In this document: in pieces, positions 35,411-44,458 of the stretch
Position numbering within the stretch: position 1 is the first letter of the stretch
How the letters are laid out: each line of letters begins with the position of its first letter
Assembly: GCF_014652575.1 (NCBI RefSeq)
Contig: NZ_BMZB01000005.1
Coordinates: 62,001 to 126,000 of the forward strand
Length of the DNA: 64,000 nucleotides
From: Asticcacaulis endophyticus
GTDB lineage: Bacteria > Pseudomonadota > Alphaproteobacteria > Caulobacterales > Caulobacteraceae
Direction of reading: 5' to 3'
The notes under the pieces: generated by a model
The model's input: only the letters and a program-made list of their open reading frames with translations
Told to the model about the DNA's origin: nothing
Database searches by the model: none
Translations under genes and position numbers: made by a program

Positions 35411-37540
35411 ATGGTCGATGACCAAAACACGCCCGAAAACTCAAATGACATGCCTGCCGACGCTCCCGTTGAGATGAGTGCTGAGGCCCGTGAGGCGGCG
35501 CGCGAAGACAAGCGCGACGGTTTCCGCAAGGCGGCCTTCCTCAAAAAACACGACGCCAAAAAAGCGGGTGACAAAAAAGGTGCGGCTAGCGCCCATTCGG
35601 GTGAGCGCATCGCCAAGGTTCTGGCGCGCGCCGGCATTGCCTCACGCCGCGAAGTTGAGCGCCTGATTGGTCTGGGCAAGATCAAGGTCAATGGCCGCAT
35701 CCTCGATACACCGGCAACCCTGATTAAACCTGACGATCAGGTCACGGTCGATGGCAAACCGGTCGGTAAGGCCGAGCCCACCCGTGTGTGGCGCTACCAT
35801 AAGCCGGTTGGCCTGGTGACCACCCATTCTGACCCCCAAGACCGCCCGACTGTGTTTGCCAACCTGCCCGAAGGTTTGCCACGGGTGATTTCGGTTGGCC
35901 GCCTCGATCTCAATTCCGAAGGCCTGCTGCTGCTGACCAATGATGGTGGCTTGGCGCGGTCGCTTGAATTACCGTCGTCGGGCTGGATACGCACCTATCG
36001 CGTCCGCGCTTTGGGGCGCACGACGCAGGAGCGCCTGGATCGCCTGAAAGACGGTTTGACCGTCGAAGGCGTGCACTATGGCTCGATGGATGCCAAGCTT
36101 GATAAGGCGCAGGAAAAGGCCGACGGCCGCGCCAATCTGTGGCTGACCGTGTCGCTGACCGAAGGCAAGAACCGCGAAGTTCGTAAGGTGCTTGAAGCCA
36201 TTGGTCTTAAGGTCAACCGCCTGATCCGTCTGGCTTATGGCCCGTTTCAGTTGGGTGATCTGCCGACCGGAGAGGCTGAGGAAATCGGCCCGCGCGTGAT
36301 CCGCGAAATGCTGAGTGGCGTGGTGCCGCTGAACAATCTGCCGCTGGAAGGCGCGTCCCAGACCGCCGATGCGCCGCGTCGTGGCCGCGATGACAGCCGT
36401 TCTGACGGGCATTCTGATGGTCGGCGCGGTGGCGGCGATCGTTTCAGCGACAAGCGCGGCTTTGGCGATAAACCGGCATTTGGCGACCGCAAATCCTTTG
36501 GCGACAAAAAACCGTTCGGGGATAAGCCGCGCGGCGATCGTGGTGGTAATCGCGGCGGCGACAATGCTGGCTGGCGTCCGAAGTTCACTGATGACCGCGA
36601 TTTCAAGGAACGTGATTTCGATCATCGTCCGCGCTTCGAAGGCGACGGCGATGCCAAAGACCGCAATCCGCGCCCGGAATTTTCGGATCGCCCACGCCGC
36701 GATTTTGGCGACAAACCACGCTTTGATAAACCCAGATTCGACAAACCCAGAGGTGAGGGCGCGGGGACTGAACGTCCGCGCTTCGACAAACCGCGGGAAG
36801 GTTTCTCCGCGCGGGGTGATCGCCCTGACCGCAGCGGTTTCGGCGACAAACCACGCTTTGATAAACCCAGATTTGACAGACCCGCTGGCGACCGTCCGGA
36901 TCGTGGTGGTTTCGGTGACAAACCTCGCGGTGACTTTAAACCCCGTGGTGATCGCCCTGCTGGTGGCGGCTTCGGTGACAAACCTCGCGGTGATTTCAAA
37001 CCGCGTGGGGATCGTCCTGATCGCGGTGGTTTCGGCGATAAGCCACGCGGTGATTTCAAACCTCGCGGTGACCGTCCTGCTGGTGGTAGTTTCGGCGACA
37101 AGCCGCGTGGTGATTTCAAACCTCGCGGTGACCGTCCTGCTGGTGGTGGGTTTGGCGACAAGCCGCGTGGTGACTTCAAACCTCGCGGTGACCGTCCTGC
37201 TGGTGGTGGGTTTGGCGACAAGCCTCGTGGTGACTTCAAACCCCGTGGTGACCGTCCTGCTGGTGGTGGTTTCGGCGACAAACCTCGTGGTGATTTCAAG
37301 CCCCGTGGCGACCGTCCTGACCGTGGCGGCTTCGGTGACAAGCCGCGTGGCGATTTCAAACCTCGCGGTGATCGCCCCGAAGGTGGCCGACCCTCTTTTG
37401 GTGGTAAGCCCTCATTTGGTGGAAAACCTTCTGGTGGCCGTCCGTCGTTCTCTAATCCAGGCGGTGCTGGCCCAAGATCTTCGGCCCCCCGTTCATCCGG
37501 GCCTCGCTTTGATGGCCCGCGTAAGCCCAGAGGCGAATAG
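35411..37540 (+). CDS. rluB: RluB-type 23S rRNA pseudouridine synthase with long RG-rich repeat tail
   Basis: 709 residues. After a ~60-residue charged leader come an S4 RNA-binding domain (about 65-115, RIAKVLARAGIASRREVERL) and a pseudouridine synthase domain with the catalytic motif GRLDLNSEGLLLLTNDGG (Asp166), ending near 310. From about 320 the protein is a low-complexity Gly/Asp/Lys/Arg/Phe/Pro tail of nearly 400 residues, with eight perfect or near-perfect 20-residue repeats (36911-37390) built on FGDKPRGDFKPRGDRP. RluB modifies U2605 in E. coli; RluE/RluF are alternatives. The tail is likely disordered and RNA-binding. rsmD follows after 5 bp. Confidence 0.88.
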   Translation: MVDDQNTPENSNDMPADAPVEMSAEAREAAREDKRDGFRKAAFLKKHDAKKAGDKKGAASAHSGERIAKVLARAGIASRREVERLIGLGKIKVNGRILDTPATLIKPDDQVTVDGKPVGKAEPTRVWRYHKPVGLVTTHSDPQDRPTVFANLPEGLPRVISVGRLDLNSEGLLLLTNDGGLARSLELPSSGWIRTYRVRALGRTTQERLDRLKDGLTVEGVHYGSMDAKLDKAQEKADGRANLWLTVSLTEGKNREVRKVLEAIGLKVNRLIRLAYGPFQLGDLPTGEAEEIGPRVIREMLSGVVPLNNLPLEGASQTADAPRRGRDDSRSDGHSDGRRGGGDRFSDKRGFGDKPAFGDRKSFGDKKPFGDKPRGDRGGNRGGDNAGWRPKFTDDRDFKERDFDHRPRFEGDGDAKDRNPRPEFSDRPRRDFGDKPRFDKPRFDKPRGEGAGTERPRFDKPREGFSARGDRPDRSGFGDKPRFDKPRFDRPAGDRPDRGGFGDKPRGDFKPRGDRPAGGGFGDKPRGDFKPRGDRPDRGGFGDKPRGDFKPRGDRPAGGSFGDKPRGDFKPRGDRPAGGGFGDKPRGDFKPRGDRPAGGGFGDKPRGDFKPRGDRPAGGGFGDKPRGDFKPRGDRPDRGGFGDKPRGDFKPRGDRPEGGRPSFGGKPSFGGKPSGGRPSFSNPGGAGPRSSAPRSSGPRFDGPRKPRGE
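36911..37390 (+). repeat. Eight tandem 60-bp in-frame repeats within the rluB tail
   Basis: Each unit encodes FGDKPRGDFKPRGDRP plus four residues (AGGG, DRGG, AGGS or EGGR). The amino acids are almost invariant while synonymous positions vary (for example CCGCGT, CCTCGC, CCTCGT), so selection acts on the protein rather than the units being freshly duplicated. Confidence 0.93.
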
Positions 37541-37545
37541 GCCTC

Positions 37546-38121
37546 ATGCGGATCGTCGGCGGAGACTTGAAGGGCCGCGCCATAGCGACCCCCGAAGGTA
37601 AAACGACGCGCCCGACCTCTGATCGGGCGCGCCAGGCCGTGTTCAATATCTTGGAACATGCCGACTGGATGCCCGCCTTATCGGGCCTTCGGGTTATGGA
37701 TGTGTTTGCAGGTTCCGGCGCGCTGGGGTTTGAGGCCCTGTCGCGCGGGGCGGCCTTTTGCCTGTTTGTTGAAACCGATGATGACGCGCGCGGTGCCATC
37801 CGCGAAAATATCGAAGCGTTTGGAAAATTCGGTGTCACCCGCGTGCATCGCCGCGATGCGACCCAATTAGGGATCAGGCCCTCATCGGCGGGTGCGCCCT
37901 TTGATCTTGTGTTCCTGGACCCGCCCTACCACAAGGGGTTGGGGGAGGTCGCCCTTACTGAGCTGATCGAAGGTAAATGGGTATCTGAAAATGCCATCGT
38001 TGTGCTCGAAAAAGGGGCCGATGAAGCGACGTTTTTGTCCGAACTGTGGGAAATAATCGACACCCGTAACTATGGTGCGGCGCAGGTTTTCTTCCTGAAA
38101 CAAAAAATTCTTAAATTATAA
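37546..38121 (+). CDS. rsmD: 16S rRNA (guanine(966)-N2)-methyltransferase
   Basis: 191 residues. The opening MRIVGGDLKGRAIATPEGKT matches RsmD. The SAM-binding DVFAGSGALGFEALSRGA and the catalytic LDPPYHKG (DPPY) are present. It methylates G966 of 16S rRNA during 30S assembly. It forms a two-gene rRNA-modification operon with rluB. Confidence 0.96.
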   Translation: MRIVGGDLKGRAIATPEGKTTRPTSDRARQAVFNILEHADWMPALSGLRVMDVFAGSGALGFEALSRGAAFCLFVETDDDARGAIRENIEAFGKFGVTRVHRRDATQLGIRPSSAGAPFDLVFLDPPYHKGLGEVALTELIEGKWVSENAIVVLEKGADEATFLSELWEIIDTRNYGAAQVFFLKQKILKL

Positions 38122-38457
38122 ATTATTGATAAATATGTCTATTTCGGGCCCTCTTCGCGTCATTGTTGTATAATTGGCGCTAGTGGCAAAATAGCGGCTT
38201 GACGCCTTTCCAAATCTATCCCCAATATATGCTTAATGAGGGGTTAAATGTCCGTCATGACCCCCGTCGGGAGCCGGGGGCGACGCTTTTTTAGGGGCGT
38301 CAAAAGCGGGGTAAGGGGCCATGGGGAGAGACAGGCCATCCGGCACATGCCTTGCAGTACTCGAAACAGTACATGCGCATTTTCGCCGAATTTGAACACA
38401 CGTTCTTTTCGGGCCGGAAAACTGCGTCCTAAGTTAAATCACTAAAGGGGTTATGTG
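38122..38457 (+). promoter_or_regulatory. Intergenic region upstream of the 56-residue membrane protein
   Basis: 336 bp. AT-rich near 38122-38190, then several short hairpins (GACGC...GCGTC around 38281-38300). A TTGACG hexamer at 38199-38204 could be a -35 box, but no well-spaced -10 was found. A 65-codon frame at 38248-38445 has a site-like GAGGGG but an unnatural composition and was not called. The region may hold a leader or small RNA for the downstream gene. Confidence 0.35.
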
Positions 38458-38628
38458 ATGACTACGCAGACAATGAATATCAACTCGGCGAACATCAACT
38501 CGGCGGATACCAAGCCGGTAAAGGGTCGCTCGGACGCCCTCAAGCTGCTGCTGATCGCAGGCTTAAGCGTGCAGGCGTGGGGCGTACTGATGGGCCTCAG
38601 CCTGATTGTGCTGAATATCGCCCGCTAA
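38458..38628 (+). CDS. 56-residue single-helix membrane protein, function unknown
   Basis: The frame runs from the ATG at 38458 to TAA at 38626-38628, behind an AAAGGGG site. It encodes a polar N-terminus with a tandem NINSA repeat (residues 7-16) and a Lys/Arg patch, then one hydrophobic helix (about 28-53, LLLIAGLSVQAWGVLMGLSL). The positive residues before the helix favour a cytoplasmic N-terminus. No family was recognised. It is convergent with rimM, 9 bp away. Confidence 0.65.
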   Translation: MTTQTMNINSANINSADTKPVKGRSDALKLLLIAGLSVQAWGVLMGLSLIVLNIAR

Positions 38629-38637
38629 ATTTAGCGC

Positions 38638-39177
38638 TTAGGGCTGTTCCGCATCCGATGGTTCAGCCTGAGTTTCCGGCGGCAGTTCGATCACGACATA
38701 GCCGCCGGTGACCGAGACTTCGGGCACGTTTTCGCGCGTGAAGGCCAGATAGAAGCTGGCGCCGGATTTCGGCTGAATATCGAGCAAATCGCCCGCGCCG
38801 AAATTATCGACATTTTTGATGCGGCCCACGACTTCGCCGCTGCCGTTACGGGCCTCTAAGCCGATCAGGTCGGTGATGTAGAAATCGTCTTCGTCTTCGG
38901 GTTCGGCAAAGGCTAAGCGCGGCACATAGAGCTTAAGCCCTTTGAGCTTATCGGCCTTATCCTTATCATCGATCCCGTCAGCGCGCACAACCAGAGCGCC
39001 TTTGTGGGCGCGGGCCCCCGTCAGGCTTAGGGCGGGCTCGCCTTTATCGTTAAACAGCGGGTTATATTCCAGCACGCTGAGCGGGTCGGCGGTATAGCTC
39101 AACAGCTTGAACTCGCCCTTGACGCCGAATGACGCGGCCACCTGGGCGACAAAGATAAGGTCGGATTTTTCGGTCAT
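38638..39177 (-). CDS. rimM: Ribosome maturation factor RimM
   Basis: 179 residues from the ATG at 39177; an upstream in-frame start at 39195 is less consistent with the family. The N-terminal VAQVAASFGVKGEFKL strand pair and the C-terminal PRC-barrel (DLLDIQPKSG, ENVPEV) are typical. It acts in 30S head assembly with S19. In most genomes trmD and rplS follow; here the next gene is on the opposite strand, so the operon is split. Confidence 0.94.
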   Translation of the reverse strand: MTEKSDLIFVAQVAASFGVKGEFKLLSYTADPLSVLEYNPLFNDKGEPALSLTGARAHKGALVVRADGIDDKDKADKLKGLKLYVPRLAFAEPEDEDDFYITDLIGLEARNGSGEVVGRIKNVDNFGAGDLLDIQPKSGASFYLAFTRENVPEVSVTGGYVVIELPPETQAEPSDAEQP

Positions 39178-39193
39178 GACGAATACCTGAAAC

Positions 39194-39227
39194 AATAAGG
39201 CCGGAACATATATGCCCCGGCCTTATT
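39194..39227 (-). terminator. Hairpin between rpsP and rimM
   Basis: A perfect 11-bp stem AATAAGGCCGG / CCGGCCTTATT with a 12-base loop. On the minus strand it lies between rpsP and rimM and is followed by GTTTC only. It is probably a partial terminator or processing site that sets more rpsP than rimM. Confidence 0.55.
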
Positions 39228-39246
39228 CAGCAAATTATGAAGGCAA

Positions 39247-39714
39247 TTAAGCTTCGGTCGACTCTTCGGAAGCAGGGGCCTCTTCAGCAGCCACGTCTTC
39301 AACCGCAGCAGGCTCTTCAACCGGAGCGGCAGCCGCGGCGGCAGCTTCTTCCTTGGCAGCGGCTTCGGCGTCGAGACGGTCCTGCTCACGTTGCGCACGT
39401 TCAGCGGCGCGTTCCTGAGCCTTCTTGCCTGGTGTACCCTTTTGTGGGTTGTTGCCGTGTTCCCACTTTACCAGACCTTCTTTGGCCAGGAAGCGTGCGA
39501 CGCGGTCGGTCGGCTGCGCGCCTTTTTTCAGCCAGTCAGCAATGGCTTCAACCTTAAGCGTGACGCGGGCCTCATTGTCCTTGCCCAGCATTGGGTTGTA
39601 GGCGCCAACCTTGGCGATGAACTTACCGTCGCGGGGAGCGGCAGCGTCAGCGATAACGATGTGGTAGTACGGGCGCTTCTTGGAGCCACCGCGCGACAGA
39701 CGAATTTTCAACAT
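39247..39714 (-). CDS. rpsP: Small ribosomal subunit protein bS16
   Basis: 155 residues, about twice the usual length. The first ~80 residues are S16 ([20 protein letters not shown], then [17 protein letters not shown]). The rest is a charged and Ala/Glu-rich tail (from about 85), as often seen in alphaproteobacteria. It is needed for 30S assembly. It lies between ffh and rimM. Confidence 0.96.
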   Translation of the reverse strand: MLKIRLSRGGSKKRPYYHIVIADAAAPRDGKFIAKVGAYNPMLGKDNEARVTLKVEAIADWLKKGAQPTDRVARFLAKEGLVKWEHGNNPQKGTPGKKAQERAAERAQREQDRLDAEAAAKEEAAAAAAAPVEEPAAVEDVAAEEAPASEESTEA

Positions 39715-39755
39715 GATATAAGATCCTTTGAGAGATTAGATTTAAAGCGTTTCAG

Positions 39756-41339
39756 TTATTTCTTTTTCGGGTCGAAGGGGTTGCCCCCACCAAGTCCGGG
39801 AAGTCCGCCACTGCCGAGGCCGGGTAATCCCGGAAGCCCGCCAGCAGGAAGATTTGGTAATTTACCTGCGCCCAGTTGCTTAAGCCGTTCCATATCAACG
39901 GCGGCGTTTTCACCGATGGCGAGGTTGGGATCGCCTTTGAGGGCCTTACCCATTTGCTGCATCTGAGCCATGTTTGGACCGCCGCCCATGCCAAGCATCT
40001 TGGCCATAGCGCCCATGCCGCCGCCGCGCCCACCGGTATTGCGCGCCATCATCTTAAAGGCGTCGGCCATCTGGCGATGCTGTTTCAAAAGGCGGTTGAT
40101 TTCGGCGACATCGACGCCCGCACCTGCGGCAACGCGGCGCTTGCGTGAGGCGTTAAGGATGTCGGGTTTCTTGCGCTCCAGCTTGGTCATGGACGAGATA
40201 ATCGCCACCTGACGGGCGAACATCTTATCGGACATATCCAGATCGCTGATCTGCTTCTTGATCTTTTGCACGCCGGGCAGCAGGCCCATGATCCCCTGCA
40301 TACCACCCATTTTTTGCATCTGACCGAGTTGATCGGCCAGATCGTTGAGGTCAAACTGGCCCTTGGACAGCTTTTTGGCCATCTGCTCGGCCTTGGCGGC
40401 ATCAAGCTCTTGGGCGGCCTTTTCGACCAGCGCGACCACATCGCCCTGACCCAGAATACGGCCCGCAATACGCTTGGCATCAAAGACATCAAGCGCTTCG
40501 ATCTTTTCACCGGCACCGAGGAACTTGATGGGCAGTCCGGTCGTGGCGCGCATGCTGAGCATGGCCCCGCCGCGCGCATCACCATCGGCGCGGGTCAGGA
40601 TCAGGCCGGTCAGCGGCAGGCGGGCATGGAAGGCTTCGGCGGTGCGCACCGCATCCTGACCGGTGAGTGAGTCAGCCACCAGGAAGGTCTCGGTCGGGCT
40701 TGAGATTTTGGCAATCTCAGCCGCTTCGGCCATCAGGGTTTCATCCAGCGTGGTGCGGCCGGCGGTATCGAGGATCAGGACATCAAAGCCCTGAAGCTTG
40801 GCCGATTGCAAAGCGCGGCGGGTGATTTCAATCGCGGACTGACCGGCCACGATCGGCAGGACATCGACGCCGACCTGATCGCCCAGCAGTTTCAGTTGCT
40901 CCATAGCCGCAGGCCTGCGGGTATCGAGCGAGGCCATCATGACCTTTTTGCGATCAAATTTGGAAAGGCGCAGCGCCAGCTTGGCCGAGGTCGTGGTCTT
41001 ACCCGACCCTTGCAGGCCGGCCATCAGGATGACAACCGGCGGCACGGCGGCCAGATTGAGCGGTTCCGGCTCTTCGCCGCCCAGCATGTCAATCAAGCCG
41101 TCATAGACAATCTTGACCACCTGATCGGCGGGTTTAATGGCTTTGATGATCGCCTCGCCGGTCGCCAGTTCGCGGGCCTTATCCATGAACTTGCGCACGA
41201 CCGGCAGGGCGACATCGGCCTCAAGCAGGGCGACCCGCACTTCGCGCAGGGCTTCGTCAACGTCCTTTTCCGAAAGGACGCCACGGCCACTCAGTCGGTC
41301 AAACAGTCCCGATAGGCGCTCGTTTAAGCTATCAAACAT
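39756..41339 (-). CDS. ffh: Signal recognition particle protein Ffh
   Basis: 527 residues. The N and G domains contain GLQGSGKTTTSAKLALRL, DTRRPAAMEQL, DTAGRTTLDE and TRADGDARGGAML. The C-terminal M domain is Met-rich and ends in a Gly/Met-rich flexible tail (GGRGGGMGAMAKMLGMGGG). Together with 4.5S RNA it targets nascent membrane proteins to FtsY and SecY. The M-domain tail is longer than in E. coli. It precedes rpsP, a common arrangement. Confidence 0.98.
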   Translation of the reverse strand: MFDSLNERLSGLFDRLSGRGVLSEKDVDEALREVRVALLEADVALPVVRKFMDKARELATGEAIIKAIKPADQVVKIVYDGLIDMLGGEEPEPLNLAAVPPVVILMAGLQGSGKTTTSAKLALRLSKFDRKKVMMASLDTRRPAAMEQLKLLGDQVGVDVLPIVAGQSAIEITRRALQSAKLQGFDVLILDTAGRTTLDETLMAEAAEIAKISSPTETFLVADSLTGQDAVRTAEAFHARLPLTGLILTRADGDARGGAMLSMRATTGLPIKFLGAGEKIEALDVFDAKRIAGRILGQGDVVALVEKAAQELDAAKAEQMAKKLSKGQFDLNDLADQLGQMQKMGGMQGIMGLLPGVQKIKKQISDLDMSDKMFARQVAIISSMTKLERKKPDILNASRKRRVAAGAGVDVAEINRLLKQHRQMADAFKMMARNTGGRGGGMGAMAKMLGMGGGPNMAQMQQMGKALKGDPNLAIGENAAVDMERLKQLGAGKLPNLPAGGLPGLPGLGSGGLPGLGGGNPFDPKKK

Positions 41340-41393
41340 GGTAGCGAGTCAAACCTCAAAATCCTCATATCTGGCACCCGCGATTTTGAACAA

Positions 41394-41430
41394 CAAAAAG
41401 ACCCCGAGAACGCCACGCGTTGTCGGGGAG
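41394..41430 (-). terminator. Terminator of mutL (minus strand)
   Basis: On the minus strand CCCCGA...TCGGGG with a GC-rich loop, followed by GTCTTTTTGTT. It lies about 130 bp after mutL and before ffh. Confidence 0.65.
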
Positions 41431-41560
41431 CCTTCCCATCCCTGTCCGGTCGCAGTGCCGGGGTCATGATGGCGAAGGTTTGTCGTCAAAAGCGCTGGAG
41501 GGCGCCAATGTGTCGGGCCTTTTGCGCGTTTTAGTCTTAAGAGTCAAGCCCCGATAGGCT

Positions 41561-43417
41561 TTAACGTCGCCCGAACAGCTTTTCGATATCCTTGAGTTTT
41601 AACTCAACATAGGTCGGGCGACCGTGATTGCACTGGCCGGAGTGGGGTGTGGCCTCCATCTGGCGCAGCAGGGCGTTCATCTCTTCGCCTGTCAAACGGC
41701 GACCGGCGCGCACAGAATTACGGCAGGCCATATTACCGCAGATTTCAGCCATTCGCTCCTTGAGCGCCAGCGCTTGACCGTGTTCGGCGATGTCATCGGC
41801 CAGATCGCGGATCAGGGCCCCGACATCGCAATCACCCAGCAGGGCCGGAGTTTCGCGCACCAGTATCGACGACGGCCCAAAGGCTTCGATCGCCAGTCCC
41901 ATGACATCGAGATCGCCCTGCTTGGTCATCAGTCGCGACACATCGGCGGGTTCCAGATCGACAATTTCCGGGATCAGCAGGCTTTGGCGGGCGACATGGC
42001 CCTGCGCCATCGCCGTTTTCATCTGCTCATAGACCAGCCGTTCGTGGGCGGCGTGCTGATCGACGATGACCAGGCCATCGCTGGTCTGGGCGAGGATATA
42101 GGTCTCATGGATTTGCGCGCGCGCCGCCCCTAACGGATGCTGGGTCGCGATGTCTGCGGGCGGGGCAGACAGTTCGATATCGGCAATAGCTTCGGCCAGT
42201 TCGCCGTAGTGCGGCACAAAATCAGCTTCGACCCGCGCAGACGGCATGAAAGCGGGCGTCGACATATAGTTGGGATGTGGCGCGTCGAGCGAATAGGCCG
42301 GACGGGGGGCAGGCGTCGGATACTGATACCCCAAGCTGGCAATCTGCGGGCGCAGTCCAGACAGCGCCTGATCCGCCACGGTGGTGGCCGCACGGTGACC
42401 GGCGGAGGCCAGCGCATGTTTCAGCGCGCCGATAATCAGACCGCGCACCAGGTTCGGATCACGGAAACGCACTTCGGTCTTGGCCGGATGGACGTTGACG
42501 TCCAAATCCTGCGGATCGATATCGAGATAAAGCACCGCCATCGGGTGGCGATCTCTAGCCAGAAAATCGGCATAGGCCCCGCGCAGAGCCCCTTGCAGCA
42601 GCTTATCGCGCACCGGACGGCCATTGACGAACAGGTACTGATGCTGGCCATTGCCGCGCGAAAAGGTTGGCAAACCGGCATAGCCGGTCAGGCGCACGCC
42701 TTCGCGACCCTGATCAATCAGCAGCGAATTGCGTCCGAAATCCTCACCAAGAATGGCCGCTAATCGCTTCAGGCGGCCCTCAAAGCCCGGTGTTTCAGCA
42801 AACAACCGCAACTGGCGTTTACCGTCCAGCTCCAGCGTAAAGCCGACATCCTCGTGGGCCATGGCCTGACGTTTGACCTCTTCGGCAATGGCCATGTTTT
42901 CAGCCCGGTCGGTCTTCATGAACTTGAGCCGGGCGGGGGTGGCGTAGAACAGGTCTTTCAGTTCGACCCGCGTGCCGTGCGGGCGCGAAAAGGCGGCGGG
43001 GCGCAAGGGCGCGATCCGTCCGCCGTCGACTTCAATGGCAAACGCTGCGTCCTGATCGGCCGGTTTGGAGATGATATTCAGCCGCGCCACCGACCCCATC
43101 GACGGCAGGGCTTCGCCGCGAAAGCCCAGCGTCTGGATGTGCATCAGGTCCCAGGTGCCATCGGCCTGCGGTTTCAGCTTTGAGGTGGCGTGCCGCTCGA
43201 CCGCCAGCGGCAGGTCGATTTCCGACATGCCGCGCCCGTTGTCTTCTATGATTATCCGCGACAGCCCGCCCATTTCGGCCTGAATGTCGATGCTGCGGGC
43301 CCCGGCATCAATGGCGTTTTCAACCAGTTCCTTGATGGCGGATGACGGGCGCTCCACCACTTCGCCAGCGGCGATGCGGTTGATGGTTTCAGTAGGTAAG
43401 CGGGCGATGACGGACAT
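41561..43417 (-). CDS. mutL: DNA mismatch repair protein MutL
   Basis: 618 residues. The GHKL ATPase has [17 protein letters not shown] and [10 protein letters not shown]; the linker is Pro/Ala-rich. The C-terminal domain carries [12 protein letters not shown], the metal-binding nuclease motif DQHA(x)2E(x)4E of MutL endonucleases, and [16 protein letters not shown] plus [17 protein letters not shown]. It should therefore nick DNA itself, as expected in bacteria without MutH. Confidence 0.96.
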   Translation of the reverse strand: MSVIARLPTETINRIAAGEVVERPSSAIKELVENAIDAGARSIDIQAEMGGLSRIIIEDNGRGMSEIDLPLAVERHATSKLKPQADGTWDLMHIQTLGFRGEALPSMGSVARLNIISKPADQDAAFAIEVDGGRIAPLRPAAFSRPHGTRVELKDLFYATPARLKFMKTDRAENMAIAEEVKRQAMAHEDVGFTLELDGKRQLRLFAETPGFEGRLKRLAAILGEDFGRNSLLIDQGREGVRLTGYAGLPTFSRGNGQHQYLFVNGRPVRDKLLQGALRGAYADFLARDRHPMAVLYLDIDPQDLDVNVHPAKTEVRFRDPNLVRGLIIGALKHALASAGHRAATTVADQALSGLRPQIASLGYQYPTPAPRPAYSLDAPHPNYMSTPAFMPSARVEADFVPHYGELAEAIADIELSAPPADIATQHPLGAARAQIHETYILAQTSDGLVIVDQHAAHERLVYEQMKTAMAQGHVARQSLLIPEIVDLEPADVSRLMTKQGDLDVMGLAIEAFGPSSILVRETPALLGDCDVGALIRDLADDIAEHGQALALKERMAEICGNMACRNSVRAGRRLTGEEMNALLRQMEATPHSGQCNHGRPTYVELKLKDIEKLFGRR

Positions 43418-43589
43418 GCGAAAGCCTTGATTTTGGCGATCTGCGGCGTTGTCATCGCTTACAGGTACTCACTGTACCTGCGGCGCTTGACGCCTGGCAT
43501 CTCATCCAAACTGAAGGCTTTCGGTACGGCGGATTAAAGCCTTGAGTAATCACAATACAGAAACTGGTGAGCGTTTTGTAGTGATTCCT
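43418..43589. other. Intergenic region upstream of mutL
   Basis: 172 bp holding a perfect 7-bp inverted repeat CAGGTAC-TCACT-GTACCTG (43462-43480), about 45 bp upstream of the mutL start on the minus strand. It may be an operator or an mRNA hairpin. No gene is seen. Confidence 0.4.
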
Positions 43590-44333
43590 TTAAGGTTTCT
43601 GGAACACCAGCGCCATGCGGTCGGTCTTGCCGCGGATTTTGGCATCAAACACATTGAGACTGCGATCGTCTTCAGGGTGGCTGAGCGCGTCGGAATCAAG
43701 CACCAGCTTGAAGCCGGCCTTGGTGACGCCGTCAATCACGGTTTGCTGGTCGATGCGGTGGGTGGTGTTGGTGTCGCGCAGACCTGAGCCGTCCGGCGCC
43801 TTATGGTCGGTGATGATGAAATAACCGCCGGGCTTAATAGCCTTGAACAAGGCTGCGTTCATCTTGGCGACATCGGCCTTCGGATCATTGAAGGTGTCGT
43901 GATAGATCATGCCCGCAAAGATGACATCATAGGGCTTGGCGGGTGCGGGGATATCCTCAAACGGGGCCACAACCACGGTGACATTGGCGCGTTTTGAGGT
44001 CAGGTAATCGAGCGCGGGCTGCATCTTATAGTTTTCAACCCATGAGGCCGGATTTTGCACATAGACCTTACCAGTATCGCCGACCGCCGTGGACATCAGC
44101 ATGGAGGTGTAGCCGCCACCCGCGCCCATATCGAGCACGGTGTCGCCTGCCTTAATATAGGGCAGCAGGAACGCCATTTCCGGTTTGCGCGCGGCATCGC
44201 GCTCCGTGTGCTGAGGCGGACGGTCGGTGGCGGCCATGGCCGCTTCGGCGGTGACGGTCTGGGCTATCGCGGGGACGCCTGCGATAGGGGCAATCAAAAT
44301 AAGGGCTAAGGCAAGGCTTTTATATAGGCGCAT
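43590..44333 (-). CDS. Exported class I SAM-methyltransferase-fold protein
   Basis: 247 residues from the ATG at 44333; the frame is open upstream but this start gives a clean signal peptide (MRLYKSLALALILIAPIAGV...AIAQ). The mature part carries the methyltransferase motif I VLDMGAGGGYTSML and later GGYFIITDHKAPDGSG. It belongs to a family of predicted methyltransferases with signal peptides found in alphaproteobacteria. Since SAM is not expected in the periplasm, the activity is uncertain. Single gene between bamF and mutL. Confidence 0.75.
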   Translation of the reverse strand: MRLYKSLALALILIAPIAGVPAIAQTVTAEAAMAATDRPPQHTERDAARKPEMAFLLPYIKAGDTVLDMGAGGGYTSMLMSTAVGDTGKVYVQNPASWVENYKMQPALDYLTSKRANVTVVVAPFEDIPAPAKPYDVIFAGMIYHDTFNDPKADVAKMNAALFKAIKPGGYFIITDHKAPDGSGLRDTNTTHRIDQQTVIDGVTKAGFKLVLDSDALSHPEDDRSLNVFDAKIRGKTDRMALVFQKP

Positions 44334-44407
44334 GATTTTTCCTCCTGCGGTCAGGTGGCGGGAGGATAGGCGAGGACGACAGGGATGCAAGTTACATCCG
44401 CGTTAAC

Positions 44408-44440
44408 AAAAAAGGCGGCCCGTTAAGAGCCGCCTTTTTA
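44408..44440 (-). terminator. Bidirectional terminator after bamF
   Basis: An 11-bp perfect stem AAAAAGGCGGC / GCCGCCTTTTT. It has A- and T-runs on either side, so it can act on both strands; on the minus strand it follows the bamF stop. Confidence 0.92.
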
Positions 44441-44458
44441 AATCTTAAAATCCTTGGC

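Noticed and set aside
36911-37390. Regular 60-bp direct repeats that might suggest a CRISPR array
   Set aside because: There are no spacers; the units are contiguous, in frame and protein-coding.
36622-37659. A 345-codon minus-strand frame, Pro/Ser/Arg-rich, opposite the rluB tail
   Set aside because: It is the mirror of the FGDKPRG repeats; the repeat unit length keeps the other strand open. No start site or family supports it.
38248-38445. 65-codon frame with a GAGGGG site
   Set aside because: Codon use and Arg/Gly-rich composition are unlike neighbouring genes; it overlaps hairpins and has no recognisable features.
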